Positions 7,910 through 15,695 of a stretch of DNA of 28,454 nt are shown piece after piece. The stretch is from Pseudorhodobacter antarcticus (GTDB lineage Bacteria > Pseudomonadota > Alphaproteobacteria > Rhodobacterales > Rhodobacteraceae). Location of the stretch: positions 1-28,454 of the forward strand of contig CAMAQR010000042.1 of assembly GCA_945860375.1 (NCBI GenBank), written 5' to 3'. The first letter of the stretch is position 1; each line of letters starts with the position of its first letter. The position numbers and the translations under genes were made by a program. The notes under the pieces were generated by a model. That model was given only the letters and a program-made list of their open reading frames with translations. It ran no database searches and was not told the DNA's origin.

Positions 7910-8773
7910 ATGCAAGACACGCTGCGATGGAATACGGACAGCCTGGTAGAGATGGCCGTCACTGGTCAGATCAGCCAGCAGACGATGCGGCCGAACGGCT
8001 ATGTCCACTATCCCGATGGCAAGGGGACCGTGCTGCCCGGCATGTCGGGCGTCGTATATAACGCCCGGGTCGGTGACCGCGCCTTTGGCTGGGCGGGCGA
8101 TCATGTGGAGCCTGGGGTGTCGATCTCCAACGGGGTGGAGATGCAGGATTTCGCGTTGCACTATCTGACCTGCATCGGCAACGAGGCGACAGTGATGTCA
8201 GGTCTGGCGCGGGGCGCCAAGGGCATCGTGACCGGCGAACACGCTCGCCTGCTGGTCGATTTCGCGCCCGAAGTGTTAGAGGACCTGATGATTGGCGACA
8301 CGGTCCAGATCCGCGCCGTGGGGCGCGGCATCGCGCTGGCCGACTGGCCCAACATCGAGTTCAAGAAGACCTCTCCGCTGCTTGCCAAGGGCTATGGGCT
8401 GCGGGTGGAGAATGGCCAGCTTATCTGCCCGGTGGCGATGGAACTGCCCGCCCGCATCATGGGATCGGGGGCGGAACTGAATGCGGAATATGTGGATCAG
8501 GATCTGATGTCGGGCGACCGTGCGCTGATGGCCGAGTTGGGCGTAGACCAGATGCGTCTGGGCGATCTGATCGCGATCCGCGATGTCGATCACCGGTTCG
8601 GCCGCAGCTACAGCACCGGAAGGGTGGCCATCTGCCTATGCATCCACGGCGACAGTGTGATGACCGGACACGGACCCGGCATCCTGACGCTGATGACCGG
8701 CCCGGAGGACCAACTTGGGTTCGAGATCAGCCCCGACGCCAATATCGCGGCATTCTGCAAGATGGGAATATAG
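7910..8773 (+). CDS. DUF4438 domain-containing protein, copy 1
   Basis: This 287-residue protein is recognised as DUF4438 from blocks shared with the next gene: LPGMSGVVYNARVGDRAFGW (42-61), DHVEPGVSI, LTCIGNEATVMSG, AKGIVTGEHAR, a central RAVGRGIAL and a C-terminal GHGPGILTLMT. No signal peptide or membrane segment is seen. The biochemical function of the family is unknown to me. The ATG at 7910 is chosen because it aligns with the start of copy 2 and follows a G-rich ribosome site; an upstream ATG at 7838 overlaps the putative -10. Unlike copy 2 it lacks the N-terminal AHP...PYRL block but keeps DHVEPG. As first gene of the rightward convoy it is likely a core part of the pathway. Confidence 0.82.
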   Translation: MQDTLRWNTDSLVEMAVTGQISQQTMRPNGYVHYPDGKGTVLPGMSGVVYNARVGDRAFGWAGDHVEPGVSISNGVEMQDFALHYLTCIGNEATVMSGLARGAKGIVTGEHARLLVDFAPEVLEDLMIGDTVQIRAVGRGIALADWPNIEFKKTSPLLAKGYGLRVENGQLICPVAMELPARIMGSGAELNAEYVDQDLMSGDRALMAELGVDQMRLGDLIAIRDVDHRFGRSYSTGRVAICLCIHGDSVMTGHGPGILTLMTGPEDQLGFEISPDANIAAFCKMGI

Positions 8774-8775
8774 CC

Positions 8776-9648
8776 ATGCTGAAGACCAACCAGGCCGATC
8801 TTGTGGCCGTTTCGGTGTCCGGAGCCATTGCCCATCCGGGCTTTGCGGGGCTGCCGGCGGAACCCTACCGTCTTGCAGCCAACGGCACACCATTCCTGCT
8901 GCCGACCTATGGCGGGATCGTATACAACGTCTCGGTCGGGGACAGCGCCTTTGGCTGGGCGGCGGACTGCATCCATCCCGGTGTCAGCATCCGGCAGACG
9001 GACGACCTGAAAAACCGGGGCCTGAACGTGTTCGCCTGCATCGGCAACCGCGCCAAGGTGATGACCGGACAGGCCCAGGGCACCGTCGGCGTCGTGACCG
9101 GCAAGTCGGGCCGGTTCTCCGAACAAGTCATCATCCACATTCCCAAGGCCGCGCGCGAACGCATGGCAGTGGGTGACCAAATCATCATCCGGTCAGAAGG
9201 CATCGGTATGGTGCTGCCCGACCACTCCGAGATTGTGCTGAAGGGCATCGCGCCGAACCTGCTGGCCGCACTTTCCCTGCGCGAGACCTGCGCGCTGGAG
9301 GTTGGCGTGGTCGCCCGCATCCCAGCGCATCTTGTGGGCGCGGGGCTGGGCCTGACCTCGGAAGGAGGCAGCCTGCACATGCAGTCGACCGACCGCGCCG
9401 AACTCGCCCGTCTGGGACTCGACGGGCTGCGGCTGGGCGACCTTGTGGCGCTGGAGGATACCGACAGCCGCTACAACCACGGATACCTGCGGGGGGCCAT
9501 GTCCATCGGCGTGGTTTGCGCCACCGACGGGCCGCGCGCTGGATACGGCCCCGGCATTGCAGTGCTGATGACCGCCCCCGCCGGGCAGCTTGGCGCCTTC
9601 ATCGACGCCTCCGCCAACATCGCCGACCTTCTTGGACTGGAACCATGA
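8776..9648 (+). CDS. DUF4438 domain-containing protein, copy 2
   Basis: The 290-residue paralogue of the preceding gene starts 2 bases after its stop. Shared blocks include LPTYGGIVYNVSVGDSAFGW, PGVSI, ACIGNRAKVMTG, GVVTGKSG, RSEGIGMVL and GYGPGIAVLMTAP. It has an N-terminal GAIAHPGFAGLPAEPYRL segment that I associate with typical DUF4438 members, but DCIHPG where copy 1 has DHVEPG. The pair therefore diverged in complementary places, consistent with a hetero-oligomer or with subfunctionalised copies (inference). It is predicted to be cytoplasmic. Its stop overlaps the start of the dehydrogenase gene as ATGA, implying coupled translation. The catalytic role, if any, is unknown. Confidence 0.83.
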   Translation: MLKTNQADLVAVSVSGAIAHPGFAGLPAEPYRLAANGTPFLLPTYGGIVYNVSVGDSAFGWAADCIHPGVSIRQTDDLKNRGLNVFACIGNRAKVMTGQAQGTVGVVTGKSGRFSEQVIIHIPKAARERMAVGDQIIIRSEGIGMVLPDHSEIVLKGIAPNLLAALSLRETCALEVGVVARIPAHLVGAGLGLTSEGGSLHMQSTDRAELARLGLDGLRLGDLVALEDTDSRYNHGYLRGAMSIGVVCATDGPRAGYGPGIAVLMTAPAGQLGAFIDASANIADLLGLEP

Positions 9649-10727
9649 CCATGATCGCCATGACCAACGTGACGCGTGCCAGCCTCGCCGCCTTCATGGA
9701 GGAAGGCTTTCGCGTGCTGGGCCTGTCCGAGCCCGACGCCCGCACCTTCGCCGAGGCGCTGATCTTTTCCGAACTGCGCTTTCACCCTGGCCACGGTCAG
9801 GGCGTCAAGCGTCTGCGCCGCTATCACGAACGCATCAGCCAAAACCTTGTCGATCCCGCCGCCCGGTGGCAGGTGGTCAAGGAAAGCCCCGCCTTGGCAC
9901 TGGTCGATGCGCATAACGGCATCGGCACGGTGGCGGCGGCGCGGGCGATGACGCTCGCAATCCGGAAAGCCAAAGTTTGCGGCATCGGTCAGGTGGTGGT
10001 GCGCAATTCCACCCATTACGGATCAAGCGCGGTGCATGCCTGTCAGGCGGCCGAGGCGGGCTGCATCGGCATCAGCTTTACCAATGCGGGGCCGGAAATG
10101 GCCCCTTGGGGTGCGCGCGAAGGCGCGGTTGGCACCAACCCGTGGGGCATCGCTGCCCCGACCGATCAGGGCTTTCCCGCCGTGATGGACATAGCCCTGA
10201 CGACCGCAGGCAAGGGCATGATGCAGTGGTATGCGCGCGAAGGCAAAGCGATGCCATTGGACTGGGCCTTGACGCCGGACGGGCATGAAACTGACGATCC
10301 GAACGCCGCGATGGCGGGCGCGCTGTTGGGGATCGGCTCTTACAAGGGCTACGGCCTTGCCTTCATGACTGATGTGCTGACCGGCGTGATCGGTGGCGGC
10401 GGGTTCGGGTTGAAGCCCTATTCCGACCCGGCAAAACTGGACGTCAGCCACACCCTGACCGCCATTGACATCGAATGGTTCCAGCCGCTGGCCGAGTTTG
10501 AGGCCCGGATGGGCGAGTTTGCCCGCATGATTCGGTCCCGTGCGCTTCGGCCGGGGTTCACCGAGGTGCTGTTGCCGGGCGAACAAGAGGCCCGCCGTGC
10601 GGCGCGCAAGTCACGCGACGGCGTGCCGCTGGACGACGAGGTTCTGGCCGACCTGCGCGCCCTTGCCGAAGAAATCGGCATCGACCGCCAGATCGTCGCC
10701 ACCGGCCCTTATGAGGGGATGCTGTGA
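9645..10727 (+). CDS. Malate/L-lactate dehydrogenase family oxidoreductase (Ldh_2; AllD/ureidoglycolate dehydrogenase-like)
   Basis: The 360-residue protein belongs to the NAD(P)-dependent Ldh_2 family, which interconverts 2-hydroxy and 2-oxo acids and includes AllD, ComC and YiaK-type enzymes. Family features seen are the VRNSTHYGSSAVHA block carrying the catalytic His, APWGAREGAVGTNPWGIAAP for cofactor binding, and a C-terminal GIGSYKGYGLAFMTDVLTGV segment. The length fits AllD (about 350). The ATG at 9645 overlaps the DUF4438 stop. With AllA- and PuuE-like genes on the other arm, a ureidoglycolate-like hydroxy acid is a candidate substrate. Malate, lactate, sulfolactate or imine substrates cannot be excluded from the sequence. 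Confidence 0.9.
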   Translation: MTMIAMTNVTRASLAAFMEEGFRVLGLSEPDARTFAEALIFSELRFHPGHGQGVKRLRRYHERISQNLVDPAARWQVVKESPALALVDAHNGIGTVAAARAMTLAIRKAKVCGIGQVVVRNSTHYGSSAVHACQAAEAGCIGISFTNAGPEMAPWGAREGAVGTNPWGIAAPTDQGFPAVMDIALTTAGKGMMQWYAREGKAMPLDWALTPDGHETDDPNAAMAGALLGIGSYKGYGLAFMTDVLTGVIGGGGFGLKPYSDPAKLDVSHTLTAIDIEWFQPLAEFEARMGEFARMIRSRALRPGFTEVLLPGEQEARRAARKSRDGVPLDDEVLADLRALAEEIGIDRQIVATGPYEGML

Positions 10728-11872
10728 CCCCCCTTCCCCCCGCCTTTCACGCCATGCTGCGCGACCGGCTCAGGGCGCGGGCTGCGGCTGCCGGGCTGGA
10801 CGGCTTGCTTCTGCTGGCACCCGGCAACGTGGCTTACGCCTCGGGCTGGCTGTTTTCCGTGAACGAACGGCCCATGGGCCTGTGGATACCGGTCGACGGC
10901 GAGGCGACGCTGTTCGTGCCGCATCTGGAGCTGGAGAATGCGCTTGGCGTGGCCGGCGTGCAGGTCAGCACCTATGATGAGTTTCCGGGGATTGTTCCCC
11001 CTGCTCTGTGGATGATCGCCAAGACCGGCGCGCGCCGTATGGCTGTCGATACGCTGGATGCACGGAATCTGGCGCCTGCGCAGGGCATGGTGGCAGCGCT
11101 TGACCTGACGGACCTTTGTCTTCCCGAACGCAGCATCAAGCACGCCCCCGAACTTGCCCTGATCCGCGAGGCCGCGCGCTTTGCCGACATGGTGCTGGAG
11201 CGGCTCTTGGCGCAGGCGGGCGACATGATTGCTCAAGGCGCGACCGAACTGGACCTGATGGCCGATTGTACCGGCCACGCCCGCAGGGCTTTGGCGGCGA
11301 CGCATGGTCAGGCATTCGCAGACACCAAGATGGGCATCACCGCCTCGGTCCATTCCGGGCCGCGGGGGGCCTTGCCGCATGGCACGGTGCTGGCGCGCGT
11401 GCCGCAGCGGGGCGAGCCGATCATTGCAGGCATCGGGTGCAGTTTGGGCGGCTATCATGCCGAAAGTGGCGTCACGCTGGTTTTCGGGGACCCGACGGCA
11501 GACCAACGCCACGTGATGCAAGCGATGCAAGATGCAAACGCCGCCACCGTGGACGCCCTCGCCCAGCGCCAGACCTGCACCCGCGTCAACGACGCCGCCC
11601 TTGCGCCGATCCGCGCGGCGGGGTTCGGGGCCGCGATCCGACACCGCATCGGGCACGGCATGGGCGTCGAGGGGCACGAGGCACCGTGGCTGTCGCTCGG
11701 CGACGACACGCCAACCGCCCCCGGCATGGTCTTTTCCTGCGAACCCGGAATCTACCGCCCCGGCCATGACGGCTGGCGCTGCATCGAGACGCTGATCGTG
11801 ACGGAAACCGGCGTCGAGACGCCAAGCCAATTTCAATCCACCCATCCCTTTGACGCCCGCGTCATATCATAG
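10724..11872 (+). CDS. M24-family (pita-bread fold) peptidase-like protein with altered metal site
   Basis: This 382-residue protein has the two-domain layout of Xaa-Pro peptidases and creatinase: a creatinase-type N-domain (about 10-135) and an M24 catalytic domain (about 145-375). The metal-site His (HGMGVEGHE, near H311) and two Glu (SCEPGIY, E340; CIETL, E355) are present. The two Asp of active aminopeptidases are replaced: the first aligns with Gly236 and the second with Glu247 in GIGCSLGGYHAESGVT. This recalls M24 members that hydrolyse C-N bonds without the usual dimetal centre, such as creatinase and ectoine hydrolase, so a non-peptide amide or ureide substrate is quite possible. The start is a GTG overlapping the previous stop as GTGA. 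Confidence 0.87.
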   Translation: MTPLPPAFHAMLRDRLRARAAAAGLDGLLLLAPGNVAYASGWLFSVNERPMGLWIPVDGEATLFVPHLELENALGVAGVQVSTYDEFPGIVPPALWMIAKTGARRMAVDTLDARNLAPAQGMVAALDLTDLCLPERSIKHAPELALIREAARFADMVLERLLAQAGDMIAQGATELDLMADCTGHARRALAATHGQAFADTKMGITASVHSGPRGALPHGTVLARVPQRGEPIIAGIGCSLGGYHAESGVTLVFGDPTADQRHVMQAMQDANAATVDALAQRQTCTRVNDAALAPIRAAGFGAAIRHRIGHGMGVEGHEAPWLSLGDDTPTAPGMVFSCEPGIYRPGHDGWRCIETLIVTETGVETPSQFQSTHPFDARVIS

Positions 11873-11881
11873 GAGCCGCCG

Positions 11882-13102
11882 ATGTCCGAACCCGCCGCCT
11901 GGCGCTATCAGAAGATCACCAAGCCGATGTTCGATCTGGCTGCCCCTCATACGATCCTTGCGGGTCGGGTGATCCCTATTGTGGGCGACATAATCGAGGA
12001 CGGTTTTGTCGAGATGAAGGACGGCAAGATCGCCGCCATCGGCCCTCGCGCTCAGATGCCCGCAGGTCCGGTGATCGAGACAGGCGGCACGCTGATGCCC
12101 GGCATGATCAACAGCCACGCGCATCTGAACTGGGACGGCATCCATGACCTCGCGCGGCAGTCAATGGACGACCCCAAGCCGATTTCCGCCTTCAAGGCGG
12201 CGGGCAACATGCTGAAATCGTTGCGCGCGGGGATCACGATGGTCCGCGATCTGGGGTTCCACGACATGAACCTCTATTCCAAGCAGGCCGTCGCGCAGGG
12301 CATCTTTCCCGGCCCCCGGCTGAAGGTTTGCGGGGCGGCAATCATCCAGACCGGCGGACACACCTACTGGGTCTGCCGCGAAGCTTCCGGCCCTGACGAG
12401 ATGCGCCGCGCGGTGCGCGAGCAGGTCAAGGGCGGGGCCGACCTGATCAAGATCATGGCCTGCCACGACACGCTGGAGTTCACTGACGAAGAACTGCATG
12501 CCGTGATCGACGAAGCGCACCGCAACCGCCTGCCGGTGACCGCGCATGCGACATATGACGCCTGCATCCGCCGCGTCGCCGAGGCGGGAGTCGACTGCAT
12601 CGAACATGGCGGGTCGATGTCGGACGAGACGATCCAGATCCTGTTGGACCGCAAGCTGCCCATCGTCACCACCTTCGCGCCCCTGGTACAGCAAAGCCAG
12701 CCCGAGATCGCCCGCCGCTTCGGCATCCCCGACTGGAAGATCGAAGAGCGGATCAAAGCAGTCGCCGACCCCAGCCGCTATGCGGGCCTGAAGAAGGCGG
12801 CCGAACGTGGCGTGCCCATCGTCTTTGGCACCGACGCGGGCAGCCCGGCGGTAGAGCATGACGTGATCGCCCCAGAATTGGCGCACATGGTCAAGGTGGG
12901 CGTTTGCCGCGACAACATGGATGCGCTGGCCTCGATCACTATTCGAGCGGCGAGAGTCTCGGCAATGGATCACCTGATCGGATCGCTCGAGGTTGGCAAA
13001 GCCGCGGATGTGATCGTGGTGGACGGCAACCCAGATCATGACCTATTCGCGCTGGAGCGCATCAAGATGACCTTCATCGACGGCAAGAGGATGCACGGAT
13101 GA
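11882..13102 (+). CDS. Metal-dependent amidohydrolase (imidazolonepropionase/prolidase-like subfamily)
   Basis: The 406-residue amidohydrolase superfamily TIM barrel shows all expected metal ligands: H79 and H81 (NSHAHLNWDG), a probable carboxylated Lys190 (DLIKIMAC), H222 (VTAHATY), H242 (CIEHGG) and D318 (VFGTDAG). N- and C-terminal beta-sandwich segments flank the barrel (residues 25-70 and 370-406, the latter with GKAADVIVVDGNP). Such enzymes hydrolyse cyclic amides, amidines or Xaa-Pro-like peptides. The gene starts 9 bases after the M24 gene with a GGAG ribosome site, and its stop overlaps the aminotransferase start as ATGA. With the second cyclic amidohydrolase at 15692 and the PuuE-like protein, the cluster holds three putative ring-opening or amide-cleaving hydrolases. 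The substrate is unknown. Confidence 0.9.
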   Translation: MSEPAAWRYQKITKPMFDLAAPHTILAGRVIPIVGDIIEDGFVEMKDGKIAAIGPRAQMPAGPVIETGGTLMPGMINSHAHLNWDGIHDLARQSMDDPKPISAFKAAGNMLKSLRAGITMVRDLGFHDMNLYSKQAVAQGIFPGPRLKVCGAAIIQTGGHTYWVCREASGPDEMRRAVREQVKGGADLIKIMACHDTLEFTDEELHAVIDEAHRNRLPVTAHATYDACIRRVAEAGVDCIEHGGSMSDETIQILLDRKLPIVTTFAPLVQQSQPEIARRFGIPDWKIEERIKAVADPSRYAGLKKAAERGVPIVFGTDAGSPAVEHDVIAPELAHMVKVGVCRDNMDALASITIRAARVSAMDHLIGSLEVGKAADVIVVDGNPDHDLFALERIKMTFIDGKRMHG

Positions 13103-14277
13103 GCCAGTTCGCCAAGCATATCGCCCCCCGCATCGTCGAAGAGGACGGCTCGTTCCGCACGCGCATGCTGGGAATCGCGGCCGACCGCAACGACGTCATC
13201 GCCCTAGGCCGAGGCGATCCCGATTTCCACACACCTGCGCATATCGTCGAGGCGGCCAAGGCGGCACTTGACGCCAATGCTCACCACTATACCGGCCCGA
13301 CTGGCCTGCCCCAGTTGCGCACTGCCATCGCCGCAGATCTCAATTCCAGCTATGGGCTGGACTATACGGCGGAAGAGATCGTGGTGACGGCGGGCGTGCA
13401 GGAAAGCATCATGCTGTGCATGCTGGCGCTGTGCGCCCCAGGCGACGAGGTCATGATAACCTCGCCCCGCTTCACCACCTACGACACTGCGGTGCATCTG
13501 TGCGGCGGGGTGCCAGTGCCGGTGCCGACCCATGAAAAGGACGACTTTGCGCTGGACGTGGCCGAGATCGAGGCGCGCATCACGCCGCGCACGCGGATGT
13601 TCGTGCTTGTCTCGCCCAACAACCCGACCGGGGCCGTGACACCGCCCGACGTCATCCGCAAGATTGCCGACTTGGCGGTCAAGCACGACATCCTGATCAT
13701 CGCTGACGAGATCTATGCCAAGATGATCTACGCCCCGAACGAACACCTCAGCATCGCCACCCTGCCCGGCATGAAGGAACGCACGATAACCCTGAACGGG
13801 TTTTCCAAAACCTATGCCATGACGGGCTGGCGCGTGGGCTACCTGGCCGCGCCGTTAGATTTCGTGGACAAGGTGACCGAGCCGCGCCACACGTTGTCAA
13901 TCAACACCTGCACCGTCAGCCAGCATGCAGCCCTTGCTGCGCTGACCGGACCGCAGGAGCCACTGACGGCGATGCTGGATGAATATGCCGCGCGGCGGGA
14001 CTGGCTGATGCCCGCTCTGACCGCCGCCGGGTTCACCTATGGCCACCCCGGAGGGGCCTTCTACATCTACACCAACATCTCCTCTACCGGGATGCCGGCG
14101 CCGGAGTTCTGCGAGCGGCTGTTGCGCGAAACCGGGGTGATGCTGTTCCCGGGCACGATGTTCGGCGACGACAGCACCGACTACATTCGCATCAGCTATC
14201 TGCAGCCCCTGCCAATGATCCAGGAAGCGATGCGTCGCATCACCGCCTTCGCTCAAAGCGTGCGGGTTGCGGCATGA
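13099..14277 (+). CDS. PLP-dependent aminotransferase, class I/II, second copy
   Basis: This 392-residue fold type I enzyme carries ALGRGDPDF, SPNNPTGAVTPP, ADEIYAKMIY, the Schiff-base Lys in NGFSKTYAMTGWRVGY and a C-terminal YIRISYLQP with the carboxylate-binding Arg. It resembles the leftward-arm aminotransferase along its whole length, including the (A/I)SQHAA(L/I)AALTGPQ and (S/A)STG-x-x-(A/P)-x-x-FCERLLRE stretches. The two probably arose by duplication inside this pathway, or act on related intermediates. It is coupled by ATGA overlaps to both neighbours. Transamination of an amino acid released by the hydrolases, feeding the Ldh_2 or DapA-like enzymes, is a reasonable but unproven role. 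Confidence 0.93.
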   Translation: MSQFAKHIAPRIVEEDGSFRTRMLGIAADRNDVIALGRGDPDFHTPAHIVEAAKAALDANAHHYTGPTGLPQLRTAIAADLNSSYGLDYTAEEIVVTAGVQESIMLCMLALCAPGDEVMITSPRFTTYDTAVHLCGGVPVPVPTHEKDDFALDVAEIEARITPRTRMFVLVSPNNPTGAVTPPDVIRKIADLAVKHDILIIADEIYAKMIYAPNEHLSIATLPGMKERTITLNGFSKTYAMTGWRVGYLAAPLDFVDKVTEPRHTLSINTCTVSQHAALAALTGPQEPLTAMLDEYAARRDWLMPALTAAGFTYGHPGGAFYIYTNISSTGMPAPEFCERLLRETGVMLFPGTMFGDDSTDYIRISYLQPLPMIQEAMRRITAFAQSVRVAA

Positions 14278-15695
14278 GCGTGGACCCGCAGAAGAAATTC
14301 GTCGGCTGCCAGATCAGCCCGATCAGTTTTGTCGACGAAGGCGTGGAAAGCGTCCTTGATACGCTGCAGACCCGCGCGGGCGTCAACGTGCTGATGCTGG
14401 GCACTGTGTCCTGGCTTGGGCTGAAATCGGGCCGTTCGATCAGCCACGCGCTGGACGGCTGGCCGGACCACGGCGTGCCGGAGCCGTACCAGATGCGGGG
14501 CGGCGCCTACTTCGACCCCGACCCGCGCTATTACCGCGACACGTTCATGGCCGACTACCGGTCACGCGACCCTGAGTTCGAAGGCAAGGACATCCTGAAG
14601 ATGGTCATCCCCGCCGCCCATGCGCGGGGAATGAAGGTCTATGTCGAACTGATGGAGCCGTTCTTCAAATATGCCGGCCACGGCTCAGCAGCGGCGGTGG
14701 ACGTACCGACCTTGCCGCAGGCGATGGAGGTGGACATCTTCGGCCGCCTTGGTGGTGAGCCGTCGACCTCGCATCCCGGCTATCGCGGCTGGATCCATTC
14801 GATGATCGAAGATCAGGTGCGCAACCACGACCTTGACGGTTTCATGTGGTGCAACGAGCGAAACTCTCCGCTCGACACGCTGATCCAAGGCGGCTGTCCC
14901 GGCGACTTTTCCGCCCCCGCCCGGCGCGAGGCGGAAGAGCGCGGCATCAACGCCGAAAGTTGCCGTCAGGCGCTGCTGCGGCTTTACGACTTTTGCCAAG
15001 AGGCGGCGGCGGGCAAGACCTTTGTCGACGGCTCGCTTGTCACCTTCCTGCGGGTGCTTCTGGACAACCCCGAGGCGCTGGTGTGGGAGAAGTTCTGGCT
15101 GGAGCGGAACAAGGACCTCGACCGCGAGCTTTACGGTCTGGTGAAATGGTGCAAGCCGCACCTGCCCTTTGGCCTGAACGTTTGGAACCGCAACCACTTC
15201 AACCTGATCCGCCGGGCTCAATGGCCGTGGGCAGAACAGACGCGCTATGCGGATTTCGTCAAGCCGATCACCTATCAGCATCAGGCGGGTGAGGTTTGGG
15301 ACAAGGAGTTGTCGTTCTTCCGCAAGACCATCTTGCGCGACTTCACCGGGGATGAGGCGACGCGTGGCCTGTTCCGCATCCTTGGCCTGAACGAGGCCCC
15401 CTTCGACCAGCTTGTCGGCGCGGGGATGGACCCTGACACCTATGTGTTCGGCCAGTGCGAAGATGCGGTGCGCGGTGTCGACGGCAAGGCCAACGTCTAC
15501 ATGGGCATTGGCATAGATGCCCCACGCTCGCGCCCCGAGACAGCAAAAATGACGCGCGACATTGCCTATCGATCTGTCCATGCGACCTACCGGGCGGGCG
15601 GGCACGGCGTGGTTCTGGCGCCGAACTACACCTCGATGCGGCTCGATCACCTGGACGGGGTGGGCGAGGCGCTGGGCGAACTGGGGCTGAAATGA
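14274..15695 (+). CDS. TIM-barrel, glycoside-hydrolase-like protein of unknown substrate
   Basis: The 473-residue soluble protein looks like a (beta/alpha)8 barrel related to putative glycoside hydrolases. It has alternating strand-helix blocks such as GVNVLMLGTVSW, ILKMVIPAAHARGMKVYVELMEP and LDGFMWCNERNSPLD, where the Glu of NER could be an active-site acid. Further on are FGLNVWNRNHFNL, FVKPITYQHQAGE and a C-terminal GGHGVVLAPNYTSMRLDHLDG. There is no signal peptide, so it acts in the cytoplasm. I do not recognise a characterised family. It lies between an aminotransferase and a cyclic amidohydrolase and shares ATGA overlaps with both, so it is part of the pathway. A glycosyl group on the substrate, or a non-sugar lyase or hydrolase reaction on this fold, are the two possibilities. 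Confidence 0.7.
   Translation: MSVDPQKKFVGCQISPISFVDEGVESVLDTLQTRAGVNVLMLGTVSWLGLKSGRSISHALDGWPDHGVPEPYQMRGGAYFDPDPRYYRDTFMADYRSRDPEFEGKDILKMVIPAAHARGMKVYVELMEPFFKYAGHGSAAAVDVPTLPQAMEVDIFGRLGGEPSTSHPGYRGWIHSMIEDQVRNHDLDGFMWCNERNSPLDTLIQGGCPGDFSAPARREAEERGINAESCRQALLRLYDFCQEAAAGKTFVDGSLVTFLRVLLDNPEALVWEKFWLERNKDLDRELYGLVKWCKPHLPFGLNVWNRNHFNLIRRAQWPWAEQTRYADFVKPITYQHQAGEVWDKELSFFRKTILRDFTGDEATRGLFRILGLNEAPFDQLVGAGMDPDTYVFGQCEDAVRGVDGKANVYMGIGIDAPRSRPETAKMTRDIAYRSVHATYRAGGHGVVLAPNYTSMRLDHLDGVGEALGELGLK

Noticed and set aside
10709..11845. A 378-codon minus-strand frame opposite the M24 gene
   Set aside because: It lacks motifs and lies against the direction of a tightly coupled operon.
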